Source of the DNA: Proteromonas lacertae
Taxonomy: Eukaryota > Sar > Bigyra > Opalinata > Proteromonadidae
NCBI GenBank assembly: GCA_002245135.1
Contig: NGBS01001185.1
Location: 62,001 to 126,000, forward strand
DNA: 64,000 bases
Direction of reading: 5' to 3'
Position numbers and translations under genes: made by a program
The notes under the pieces: generated by a model
Told to the model about the DNA's origin: nothing
What the model saw: the letters and a program-made list of their open reading frames with translations, nothing else
Database searches by the model: none
Shown: positions 25,801-35,991 of the stretch, piece after piece
Layout: every line of letters begins with the position of its first letter
Numbering within the stretch: position 1 is the stretch's first letter

Positions 25801-27483
25801 TCAGTTTCAAAATTTCCATCATTTCCACATGTTACTTCTTTATATCCACTTCCACAATATGAAATTGAAGTCATTCCAATATTAGTTGACGGATAATTCT
25901 CATTAGCTTCACATATAGATAGTGGTTTTTCATCAAATACAAACAGTTTCATTTGTATATAATGTCCCCAATCTGTTGGACGTGTACCATATCCTCTGTT
26001 TGATATAACTTCAAATCTAAAAATCTCAAATGCTTTATTAATTGGATTTAAGGCAAATGTTGAAATACCACTACAATCTACTCCTGATAATCCCAAATCT
26101 GCATTTTCAAAAAGTAATATCCATTCTATATTCTCACTATCAACTGAACCATATATCTTTACATCCCTTGGATGAGTACCAGCATTGTTTGAAGCAACCA
26201 CTTATTCTAAATTGATTCACATATTTAGCTACATGATTTTTAAATGTAAAATTGAAATTTAATGGAAACCATTTATCTGCACCTTCTCTATCTAATACAA
26301 CTGAAATATATCCAGTATTAACATCATACATATTTCCCATATCTTTTATTTCTACAGGTATATTACCAGCTTGTGATCTTATTGTTATATCCACATTATC
26401 AGCTGATATTTGTGAGTATGTAATCCTCTAGCTACGAGTTTCTATTGTCGGCTGAAAATTCATCATTTTGAGACAATGGACTTGATTCACTTTTATGAAT
26501 TTCTATTCCAATGAAATTATCAAAACTATCTGATTATTGATTGAGGAATTGAGATTGTTGATTCAGTTAATGATTCAAATGATTTGGCTTGCTTTGATTT
26601 CTGAGTTTATTTCTCCTAATGGCATATTCTTTCTGAAGATTTCTATTCCATTTACATACACTATCAAACCATCACTATATTTCACTTTTAAGATTGGACC
26701 ATTGGTAGCTGCTATATCTGGAAGTGTAAATTTTGTTCGATAATAAGTAGTTACTGTTGTTTTCGCAGGAAATGAGGAAGGAGTATAAGTTATCCAATCA
26801 TTTACAATATTAGCTCCAAGAATTATCACTTTGTGGAGTAGCTGAATATCCCCATTCATTATATTCTGGCAATACATAATAAGATAACAATTGTCTTGCA
26901 TTAAAGTGATTTTGAATTTCTTTGTCTATCTTCACTTTCACACTTTTATTACTTTCCAATTCATTCATATTTATGGTTGATACTATTTTATCATTCATTT
27001 CTACTTTAACTATACCAAATTTCTCATTTGACTTTCTCTCTTCATTCTTTCTAATTTCATAAATACCTTCATTAAGACATAATGCAACAGATTGTGAACC
27101 ATTCACCACTCTTGATCTAAACAGCTCTGATAAGTCAATCCTCATTCTACCAATAAAAAAACTAAATGGTTCATAATTCATATCATTTCTGATTTTGTTG
27201 TCGATTTGTCCTGCATATGAACCAGCATGATAATACAGTTTCACTAAAATCGCTGATTTATCACAATTTACTGTCGTCTTTCCTGAATTGTCATTATTTA
27301 TGGTATCTACACTACCAACATGGGCTTTATCAACCAAATTTAGCCTCTGAATCTTTTGACAGTAAATCATTTCGAATTGTGTTTCTGTTGAGATTTTGCT
27401 TAGCTGAAGCAGAAATTCCTATTAGAATGATAAATGCACTTAAAAATACCCCAAAGCGCAATGAATAACAAGATATAACTCAT
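22818..27483 (-). pseudogene. Surface adhesin paralogue, 5' part broken by many insertions
   Basis: A minus-strand copy of the gene at 46052-57291. The start (ATG at 27483) encodes a signal peptide (MSYILLFIALWGISASA) split by a 31-nt intron at 27419-27449, at the same site as in the other copy. From about 27350 down to 26190 the frame changes about eight times. By direct comparison with the plus copy, at least seven are extra bases, near 26812, 26586, 26530, 26446, 26434, 26418 (two bases) and 26197. From 26201 to 22818 a single frame of 1127 codons is intact: discoidin-like domain, jelly-roll domain, second discoidin-like domain, Thr/Pro-rich stalk (TTVKPTTQTP repeats), a SEA-like region, a transmembrane helix (GVLIGIIAGGVVIVLIVIVG) and a Lys/Glu-rich tail with an SSYSGS end. 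The beta-helix block of the plus copy is absent. Confidence 0.8.
24671..25934 (-). repeat. Inverted-repeat arm A, 1264 bp, near identical to 47595-48858
   Basis: This stretch and 47595-48858 are inverted copies of equal length with only scattered substitutions (about five or six residues differ of 421). Flanking coding sequence is clearly more diverged on the upstream side and unrelated on the downstream side after TCAATGTGTA. Confidence 0.85.
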
Positions 27484-28054
27484 TGAATAATTGGAATGAA
27501 TTTTTTGTGTTTCAAGTATCATTTCACAAAGATACACTTACTCTTTTTTGTTACTATCAATTAAACCTAAAATTATGATGTTAAATAGCATAATTTATTA
27601 TGCTTGTATGGTTTTGAAAGCTTTTGAATAAAAATGAATATGAATCATTTGTATTCTCTGATGAAATCTTCTATACACTTCCAACACTATCATTCTCTGA
27701 TATAAGATACGTGTGTATTGCAGATATAAGAAGGATCAACTGATATTTCAAACTGCATATATTTAAAACCTCATCACATCAACCATTTATGTTAGACTAA
27801 CCCATACCTCATTTAAAACTTACATTTTCAGTTTAATATAATCTCATTTTATATTAAAAATATTATCACAGTGTTTTCTATTGTGTGACATATACATATC
27901 TCGAATATTTTTTTCAATTTCACTATATAAGACAAAGACAAAAAGATTTAAAATCATGGTGTATCAAAAATAAAATTGGGTAATGAAAAACCTCAAAAAA
28001 CAAAAATAAGCAAATAAAAGATGTAGTGAATTTAAAATTATTAATTTAAATAAA
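27484..28054. other. Intergenic, 571 bp
   Basis: Upstream region of the minus-strand adhesin copy and downstream region of the minus gene ending at 28055. AT-rich, no coding frame or repeat that I can support. Confidence 0.5.
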
Positions 28055-29787
28055 TTAAGGAGATTTCAGTCTACTAGCTTTACTTTGTTCAAAATATGAC
28101 CAATCTTCGATATCTTTCTCTAATGTCTTTGGAATTTGATACTTATTCTTCTTTAAGAAATTATAATATTCGATAATATTCAAATTCAACACCTCTTTTC
28201 TTACATATTCCATCAATCTTTCTAATTCAGTATCCTTATGATCATTATCATCTAAAATATCCAAATGTATCTTATAAAACAACTCTTTCGTGAATTCTTC
28301 TCCATTTTCTATAATCTCCTGAATGCTTACCAAAAATCTCTTTACACCGACACTTAGCGTCTGATTGAACTGTTGACTTTTATCTAACAACAATAAGAAC
28401 CAATCACAATTCCTTAATCTCCTCATTCTCAACTTTCAAGCTCTTTTCTTCAGCTTCGATTCTCATTCTTTTCATATCCACATCTAAAGTTCTATTTTTA
28501 TATTTGCCAAAGCATTCAAATTTATTCATTATCATCTCATGTCGATAAAATTCATATCTACTCAATTTATTCATTAAATTTTTCTTCACTTTCGATTTAC
28601 TGTTATTAATGACATTACAAACACTTTTTAATTCGAATAACGGATCTAATTCAGTATTATTGGATGGGAAATCAATTATGGATTTAACTGTATTTATATT
28701 AACATTATTATCTATCTATCTTCTTCTTTTTCTTCTTCTCCTTTATCATTATTTTTTATTTTATTATTTTCATTACAATTATTATTTACAGGTTGTGGTT
28801 CTAAATTGATATTTAATGAATTATTATTACTTTTTGGAATTGTTGATTTTAATACATAAGAAGGTAAATGTGGTCTTCTTGGCGAACAATATATATTATT
28901 ATTATTATTATATATAGTTGATTGTCGTGGACTTTGTCTTGGAGACTGTCGAGGAGATTGTACAGGTGATAATACAGATGATGAAGATTCAAAACTAAAT
29001 TGACTATTATTCATTCTTTCTATTTGCTGTTGTTGAAGTGATGATGTTCTTATTGGAAAAATACTTTTACGTGGTGTAAATGGTGGATAAATGATAGACA
29101 CACGATGATTCTTTAATGGTGATAAATTAGTAGAATTATTTGAGTTTGGAGGTTGAGGATTATATCTCTTATCAATTATTCTGAATTTTCTTTTCAATTT
29201 TTCAATATGATCTACTTCGTCATCATCTTCATTATTTCTGTGAGGGTTTGATTCCCGTTCAATTTGATTTCCTGCCCATTCCATCTTTTCTTCTACTGAT
29301 GTTGTTGTTAGGTAATTAAAATAAGATTTACCTGATCTTACATATTTCAAAACTGAATTTGATTCTGCCACTGTTTTGTTTATTTCATTATATCCTGTAT
29401 CTGTTATTTTTATTGGTCTTTTGGGTGATAAGGCTGTATCGTCTTCCAATGGAATGTATTTGGGTGTATCAACTGGTGGAGGGGTTGGTGGCTTTTGCCC
29501 TGGTATAATTTTATCAACTTTTAATGTGTATAGTGATTTTAAAGTGCCTAAAGGTCTGTATTCTTCATAATAAGGACAATTACAACCACACCCATTACGT
29601 AACATTTCTCTTTTCTTCAATATCAGTTGTTTTGACTCATTGGGTATAGATTTTCGAGTATCAGCTGTATTTCTCTGAGCTACCTATATTTTCTATAATG
29701 AAGTCACAATACCTTTTGTTTATCTAAGCATTCATATATGCCATAACAATCATCATCCAAAATTGTATTTTCAATTAGAAATGGCAT
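28055..29787 (-). CDS. Ser/Pro-rich protein with Cys-containing N-terminus and helical C-terminal domain
   Basis: The start at 29787 (MPFLIENTILDDDCYG) leads into a 29-nt intron at 29684-29712. The next exon has a Cys cluster (NGCGCNCPYYEEYRP) and a long Ser/Thr-Pro-rich middle with QSPR repeats typical of proline-directed phosphorylation. A further junction lies between about 28790 and 28700; the best candidate intron ends in GATAG just before NNVNINTVK. Its exact donor is uncertain. The C-terminal 150 residues are helical and charged (NKFECFGKYKNRTLDVD, LNIIEYYNFLKKNKY). Near 28405-28432 the frame shifts by one base, consistent with one extra base. I recognise no family. The gene lies head to head with the phosphate transporter gene, 60 bp away. 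Confidence 0.6.
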
Positions 29788-29847
29788 CTATATACTACGA
29801 TAGACTAAAAAACAGTTTTTATAAATCAAATAAACATTCAAACCTAT
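29788..29847. promoter_or_regulatory. Bidirectional promoter region of only 60 bp
   Basis: Sixty bases lie between the inferred ATGs at 29787 (minus) and 29848 (plus). Transcripts would have to start inside or overlap. If the plus gene starts at the second ATG (29878) the gap is 90 bp. Confidence 0.35.
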
Positions 29848-31490
29848 ATGGTAATATATATCCGTTTCATTATATTTATGGATGTTTATATCTATGTAGT
29901 TGGAATTATTTTTGCTTTTCTACTAAGTTTTGCTTGTGGTATATTTTGTGTATTTATTAATTTAGGAGGAAATAATATCTCAAATGCGTTATCACCAGTT
30001 ATTAATCTGAAATGGTTGAATCCTAAAGTGGTTATAGTTATAGGAGCTGTATGTGAATTTATTGGTGTGTTTACTAACTGGACAGATTGTCAAGGATTAG
30101 AATATTATGGTATATATCTACTAGTTTTATCAATATAATAACAATTAGATTTAATTAATTTCGATTTATTTAAAGAAAATCCACAACAACTAGGTAAATC
30201 AATGATGTGTGTATTTATCTCAACTTCAATAGTTATTCTCGTATTTTCAATCTGTAGATTCCCTTTGCCAGTAGAATATCTGATCAGTGCATCATTTATA
30301 ATGATATTTGTCAGTGAAAACGGTAAGAAAGGAGTAGATAGTAACTTAATTTTAAAGCATATTTTAGTCTGGTGTTTAAGTGCAGTAGCATCTTCATTCT
30401 TATCAGCTTATATCTATTCAATAGTGAAATTAATATTTATATCAGATAAAAGCCCTAAAAAGTCACTTACAAGATATTTCACTATTTTTTCATTTATTAC
30501 AATCTTTGGTTGTGTTATTTGTTTTTTAGAAGCTGGTTTATTTCGAATTCATGTAGATATTCCAGCATATATTTCTGCACTAATTGCACTGACAGTTGGA
30601 ATAATTGGTTCTATAATAATTAGAATATTTTATGTTCCAAGTCTAAGAATTCGATTGGATAAAGATATTAATGATATTATGTTAGTTCCAAATAAAAGAA
30701 GTGAAATACTACGAACACGTATAGTAATATATATAATAACTATACATTTCATATTTTTCTATAATAATCAAATATGTTATTTATTTGTATAGAATCCCAT
30801 CCAATAATCACTATACATGAATATTCTGATATTGAAGGTTCAACAATTGCTGGAGGTTCATCATCACTTTATAATACACTTCCAATAGGTAGAAGTTTAT
30901 CTCAATCTACTCCATCAGTATATGCATCATCAAGTACTCAACATAAATCAACTGGTAATTCGAACGGAAAGCTTGACAACAGGAGATATTAGAGGAAATA
31001 ATAATAATTATTTAGATACATTGAATGAATCTCCAGAATATATAGATAATGGTAATATTAATAATGGAACTCAAAGGATAAAAAGAGTGAAATTCAATGA
31101 CAAAGCTGAAGTTGTCTCATACAGTAACAAAATAAAACCAAAAAAATTATTAAAATATTTTGAAAAAGTAGTTGATTTTTCTTCAATAGAGATAGAATTG
31201 AAATGGTTTATTTTAATCATTTCAATAGTTTTATGTCTTGTCCAAGGAATGAATCAAATCGTTCCAATTGGATATATATTAGCTATTTTATATCAATGTT
31301 ATAATACTAAATCAAATACTGAAATAATAATTAAAGATGAGGAGTTTTGTCCTTTTTATTTGATAATTATTATGTGTTTAGGTTTTGGATTAGGAATTTT
31401 GATTTTAGGTAGTAGAGTGACGTATATGTTGAATAATAAATTAGGGAATATTACACCAACAATTGGATTCTCTATTTTACTAACAGTTTG

Positions 31491-31521
<31 letters not shown>

Positions 31522-31740
31522 ATTTTGATTAACTTTATAATAGTAATTGTTTCAACGATTGGATATGGTTTGAATTATTATATATCTTCTACTTATTCGT
31601 ATATATTTGCTCTTATTGGTATATGTACTGTGGAAGGGCTTGAAATTATCAAATGGCCACATTTAATTGTAGTTGGATCTATTAATATACTTGCTATTGG
31701 ATTAGTATGTGGTATTACTGCTCTTTTAAGTTTAATTTAA
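29848..31740 (+). CDS. PiT/SLC20-like phosphate permease, one extra base
   Basis: Exons 29848-30109, 30149-30718, 30793-31489 and 31544-31740; after removing one extra base this is 574 residues. The two half-domains of PiT transporters are visible. The N-terminal half has a degenerate GANDVANA motif (GGNNISNALSP) and a LPVSTTH-like site (PLPVEYLISASF). The C-terminal half has QGMNQIVPIGY, then GFGLGILILGSRVTYML, PTIGFSILLT and YYISSTYSYIFALIG. Family members import phosphate with sodium or protons; here several signature Asn/Asp/Thr positions differ, so transport activity is uncertain. A hydrophilic central loop carries a Ser/Asn-rich stretch, where the frame slips by one base near 30960. The last intron (54 nt, (TA)n) keeps frame if unspliced. 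Confidence 0.75.
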
Positions 31741-31825
31741 TTTAATGATTGTTATATTGATGTTTTGTGATGTGTTTTTCAAAATAGATTTGCAAACTGT
31801 AATTCAAGTTTTTTATTTTTTTCTC

Positions 31826-32586
31826 ATGTTGCGTTTGTCTCGTTTACCAGTTTTTAGGAGTTTTAAACCTAATTATTTGTATGTTGATTATATATTTATT
31901 TATTTAGAAGAAAAGGATTTTGTCAAACTGCTTTACAATCATCAGTATTGTTGTTTTCTTTATTTTAGGAAATAAAATTAACAGAAACAGAGATAAATAA
32001 TCTAGTTAAGAATGATAAACTAGATGAAGCATTTAATATATTAAACAAACTTGAAAATCAGCAATTAGCAACTCCAGTATTATATATGAATCTTTTTGAC
32101 CAAATTAAATCTCCTAATACATGTTGGAAAGTATAAATATATTATATAAAATGTAGTTATTTGAAAGAGTTCAAAGAAACAAAGTAATTCTTGATAAAAC
32201 TACTGTTCTAAGTATATTTTATTATTTGGTAATGATATATAGATTTATTAAATACATTTTCGCTTTATCCTGAATATTTTTTCCCATTTTTGAATTATTA
32301 TATAAAACATCACCATCCTAAAAATTTACCTATAAATTCAATTTTCTTTTATTTATACACATATTTAGAAGGCCATTCCTATATAGTAGAATGTTGTGAA
32401 ATATTCTGCGAATTGTATAAAAGAAAGTACCAAATACCATTTGCTGCATTTAAAAAGTGTGTTGTTGAATCATACAAATTGAATCATGATTTATCAAACA
32501 TGGGATTTGAAAAAGTGAAAGTAATAGAAGAATTACACACATATTTCATTAATAGTAGATATAAAACAGATATTATAAAAGAATAG
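31826..32586 (+). CDS. Mitochondrial PPR/TPR-like helical repeat protein
   Basis: Five exons (31826-31878, 31908-31944, 31969-32130, 32157-32211, 32243-32586) with introns of 29, 24, 26 and 31 nt give 216 residues. The N-terminus (MLRLSRLPVFRSFKPNYLRK) has the Arg-rich, acid-free character of a mitochondrial presequence. The rest is paired helices in about 35-residue steps (KNDKLDEAFNILNKLEN, NTCWKLFERVQRNKVILDK, VECCEIFCELYKRKYQIP), as in pentatricopeptide proteins that bind organelle RNA. PPR against TPR cannot be decided by eye. Ends with TAG, converging with the acidic nuclear protein gene. Confidence 0.65.
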
Positions 32587-32691
32587 ATTTTTTCCTATAC
32601 ATTCTTTTTTGCTCTTTGTTCTATTTATATATTACATACAACAAACAACAACAATTATTTAACGAAAATACTTTTTGAATTTAAGAAAAAT

Positions 32692-33021
32692 TTAATGTTT
32701 CTGTTTCTTGTTGAATGGAGTGTTATTGTTACTCTTATTATTGTTATTATATGGACGTTTCTGAGCACTGTTATTACCTGGAGTTTGTTGTTGTTTCTTA
32801 AATTGTTTATTTCCAGTTTGAGGTGTTTTTGGTTGTTGGTTTTGTTTACCTGGTGTTTGATTTGGTTTACCTGGAGTCTGTTGTTTTTGTTGATTTGGTT
32901 TACCTGGTGTTTGTTGTTTATTTCCAGTTTGTGGAGTTTTTTGTTGTTGTTTACCTGGAGTTTGTTGTTTTGCTGGAGTTTGTTGTTGTTTTGGCTTTTG
33001 TTGTTGTTTTGGTTTTTCTTC

Positions 33022-33057
<36 letters not shown>

Positions 33058-33062
33058 GTCAG

Positions 33063-33097
<35 letters not shown>

Positions 33098-33722
33098 GAA
33101 TCTTCTTCTTCTTTAGATTCTACAGCTTGTTGTTGTTTTGGTTTTTCTTCTTCTTCATCATCATCATCATCATCGTCGTCGTCGTCGTCTTCATCATCTT
33201 CTTCTTCTTCCATCTTTGCTACTGGCTTTTTACCTTCAGTTTTGTCATCATCTTTATCATCATCATCGTCATCTTCTTCTTCTTCTTCCCCTTCTTCTCC
33301 TTCACCGAAATCAAAATCGTCACCTGGTTGGAAATATCCAAATACATTTACTTTAGCTTTGTCATTTCCGACTCTCAATGTTACATCACTTTCACCAGCA
33401 ATTGGTATTTCAACTACTACTTGTGGTGTTTCTAAATATCATAATATATATGATTGATAATATACGTTTTGATAAATAAGCAATTGTCATTTCTGTTGGT
33501 TTTTCAGTTAATTGGTCATTAAATTTCATAATTACTGGAATTAATGCATCTCCTTTGATATTATCAACTGATGCTAATGTTAACTACAAAATAAAATAAT
33601 GAAATTAATAATACTTGAGTTATAGTGAATTCCATCATATCAACACTGACATCCTTTGGTTCTTTATCAATCTAGACAATAAAATATTTGATTAATACTG
33701 TAAGAAACAATGATTGTGGCAT
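32692..33722 (-). CDS. Nucleoplasmin-like acidic nuclear protein
   Basis: Four exons (33699-33722, 33615-33671, 33466-33583, 32692-33431), introns 27, 31 and 34 nt, 312 residues. The first 110 residues form a nucleoplasmin-like fold as in FKBP39/46 and plant HD2: EFTITQLTLASVDNI, then ESDVTLRVGNDKAKVNVFGYF. Long Asp/Glu blocks follow, interrupted by KPKQQQ, as in histone chaperones. The C-terminus has TPGK/TPQTGNKQ repeats and a basic end (FNKKQKH). No FKBP peptidyl-prolyl isomerase domain follows, so it is closer in layout to HD2-type or nucleoplasmin proteins. Likely role: histone chaperone or nucleolar factor in chromatin. The acidic blocks are encoded by (GAT)n tracts around 33020-33180. 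Confidence 0.8.
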
Positions 33723-34144
33723 GTTTTTTTCTAAAATGCAAAATATCAGCTTGAGGTTTGATAAACTTCATTTTCTTTTTTCTTCTTAATAATGTCATTA
33801 AAAATCAGTAAAAATACATTTTTCAAAGCTAAATATCTCTAATCTATAAAAAATGACATGTATAGACCAATGTTCAATAATTATAAACAAATGTCGAAAT
33901 ATGAATAAATCTTTCATTATTCTATTCGAATATTAAATAATAAAGAGAAAATAAATGTAAATCTATTCTTAATTTCAACTATTACACATTCATTTATTTC
34001 CTAACTTTCATCCGATAGTAAGCTCATCTTCAAGATGTTATACATTGAATAATCTGATATCTAGTTCATATTCAATTAAGTCGTTTTTGTAAGGTGTTGA
34101 AACGACTATATTTTATAAAAGATTTGTTCTTTATTCTTCTATTC
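33723..34144. other. Intergenic, 422 bp
   Basis: Divergent region between the nucleoplasmin-like gene (minus) and a small plus gene. AT-rich; no coding frame or defined site found. Confidence 0.45.
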
Positions 34145-34391
34145 ATGAACACATCATGTACCGGGTATGAGACGTGTTTTATAATTTTCTAGAAAGAGAA
34201 AGCTAGCGTATATGGAAAGATACGATCCTTCTTTTATTCAGAACCAATATTCCAAATACATTCGGACTACAGTCACAGAATCAACAGAAACAATAAAATT
34301 ATATATACCTGATCTTCAGTTTCCTAAATCATCGGAAGAACTCCCTGATGACGGATTATCTGCTCCAAAAACGACATCTCCATTGTGCTAA
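34145..34391 (+). CDS. Small protein, 72 residues, two exons
   Basis: Exons 34145-34164 and 34193-34391 around a 28-nt intron (GTATGAGACG...TTTTCTAG) give MNTSCTGKRKLAYMERYDP and onward to SAPKTTSPLC. Base composition of the second exon is less AT-rich than its surroundings and the intron fits the local consensus, which supports a real gene. No family recognised; no membrane or signal sequence. Confidence 0.5.
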
Positions 34392-34810
34392 CTAATATAT
34401 TATATATTTTAGTTAGATGTATGATTTTGTATATAATTAGTAACTATTCTATTCATTTAATATTTTCATTTATATATCATCGTTGTTTTTATGTATTTTG
34501 TAGGTATTGTATAGAACATATAGCAGAAAAAATCAACTCATTTTTTCTTATTGCTTGATTTTATTCTTTGTTATAACCTAATGAAAAGCATATAATATTA
34601 AATAGTGAATTATTTACTTAATCACAATATTTAGAATAGACAAAAATCATGAAATAATAACTTCCTATTTTAAATTCATAATTCTAAAAAAACTAATTCA
34701 TTCCTTCTTTACATGAACAAATACAATATGATCGAATTTCAATCATTGATATATTTGAAATTTCAGTTTCTTTCATCTTTTCTGGATATTTTCATCATTA
34801 ATAATATTCA
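34392..34810. other. Intergenic, 419 bp
   Basis: 3' flanks of two convergent genes. AT-rich with no supportable coding frame. Confidence 0.45.
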
Positions 34811-35711
34811 TTAATTCGGTTTATTATTGTAACTTTTTATTAATCGATCTTGAACATCTTCCCATTTATCACTTCTTAAATAATATTTTATTATAATATT
34901 AAATGGTAATATTTCTATATCATTATAGAACAACATTTCTTTTCTTTCATTTATCACTATTAAATCATTGTTTTTGTCTCTCAATATTTCACTTATTTTT
35001 ATCATATCTTTATTCAGCTCTTTTAAACTCAATCTGTCTTCACTTTTCACTTTCAAAATTCTTCTTATCAATTCTTTCATCACATCATCGCATTCTACAA
35101 TAAAACTGTATTTACATCTCACAATTTTGTCTTTGGTTTTGTTGATATTATTATCTTCATTAAATGGTAATTTCTTGTTTATCATTTCATATAATATACA
35201 ACCAATTGACCAAATCACACTTCTCTCATCAAATTCTAGTCCATTCAATTCATCTGGACTTTTGAAACACACATCATACAAATTTAAATCTTCTTCTTTT
35301 CTTATTTCATTCAAGAATAAATCACACAATTTTATTTTGTCATCATTCTCCATTACAATATTACTACTCTTCAAATTACTAACTTTCAAACCATATTCAC
35401 TTAATATCATCACAATTTTACATACAACACTTATCACATGATATATTTCATCTTTAGAAAATGTATTAGTTTCAATTATCTCTTCTAAATCTCTCAAGTA
35501 ATATTTTCTTTCCAATATCATATCATTATACCCAGTAAATTGACATTTTTAATGGATACACATACAACAAATAATTACTACACAATAATGATTGTTTTTC
35601 AAAGAATTTGAAAATAGTCTTTTCTTTTATTCCCCTAATATTCACATTCTTTATCATTTTATCATCTACTTTTCTATTAACTCTAACTCCTTTACTTTCA
35701 CTAATCACCAC
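34811..35711 (-). CDS. Pseudokinase, one extra base, 5' end uncertain
   Basis: The frame from 35711 (KMIKNVNIRGIKEKTIFKF) continues into the frame starting near 35521 (MILERKYYLRDLEEI) if one extra base near 35535-35550 is skipped; the sum is then 300 codons. A kinase fold is clear from the E-helix, GLKVSNLKSSNIVM, CDLF and SVIWSIGCILYEMINKKLPF. The catalytic HRD Asp is Asn (VSN) and DFG is DLF, so phosphotransfer is unlikely. The glycine loop is not visible. The true start was not found: 35711 is not an ATG, and an acceptor-like AATAG at 35724-35728 hints at an upstream exon. A paralogue, in degenerate form, of the kinase-LRR gene at 18036 is possible but not shown. Confidence 0.6.
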
Positions 35712-35991
35712 GTTTCTTTCTTTTATCTATTCATATAAATCACTACTTATACATTGGTAGAGTTATGCAAAAACAAAAATGATAGTCCATCAATGAAACA
35801 TCTTAAATAATTCATTTTTTAAAAATAATGTTTCAAAAATATTATCGTTTCATTATTTTTATTTTTCATTTTTCACATCCTTGGTGATTAGCTACTGAAT
35901 TATTGACTTTTAATTTAAATACCAAAAAAAGAGATAAACATATGTGAATATAGTTAATATAATAATATATCATTGTTGTAAAGATAAATTT

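Noticed and set aside
32655-33457. Several long frames rich in Met, Phe, His or Ile around the acidic tracts
   Set aside because: They are shadows of the (GAT)n and CAA-rich coding repeats of the nucleoplasmin-like gene.
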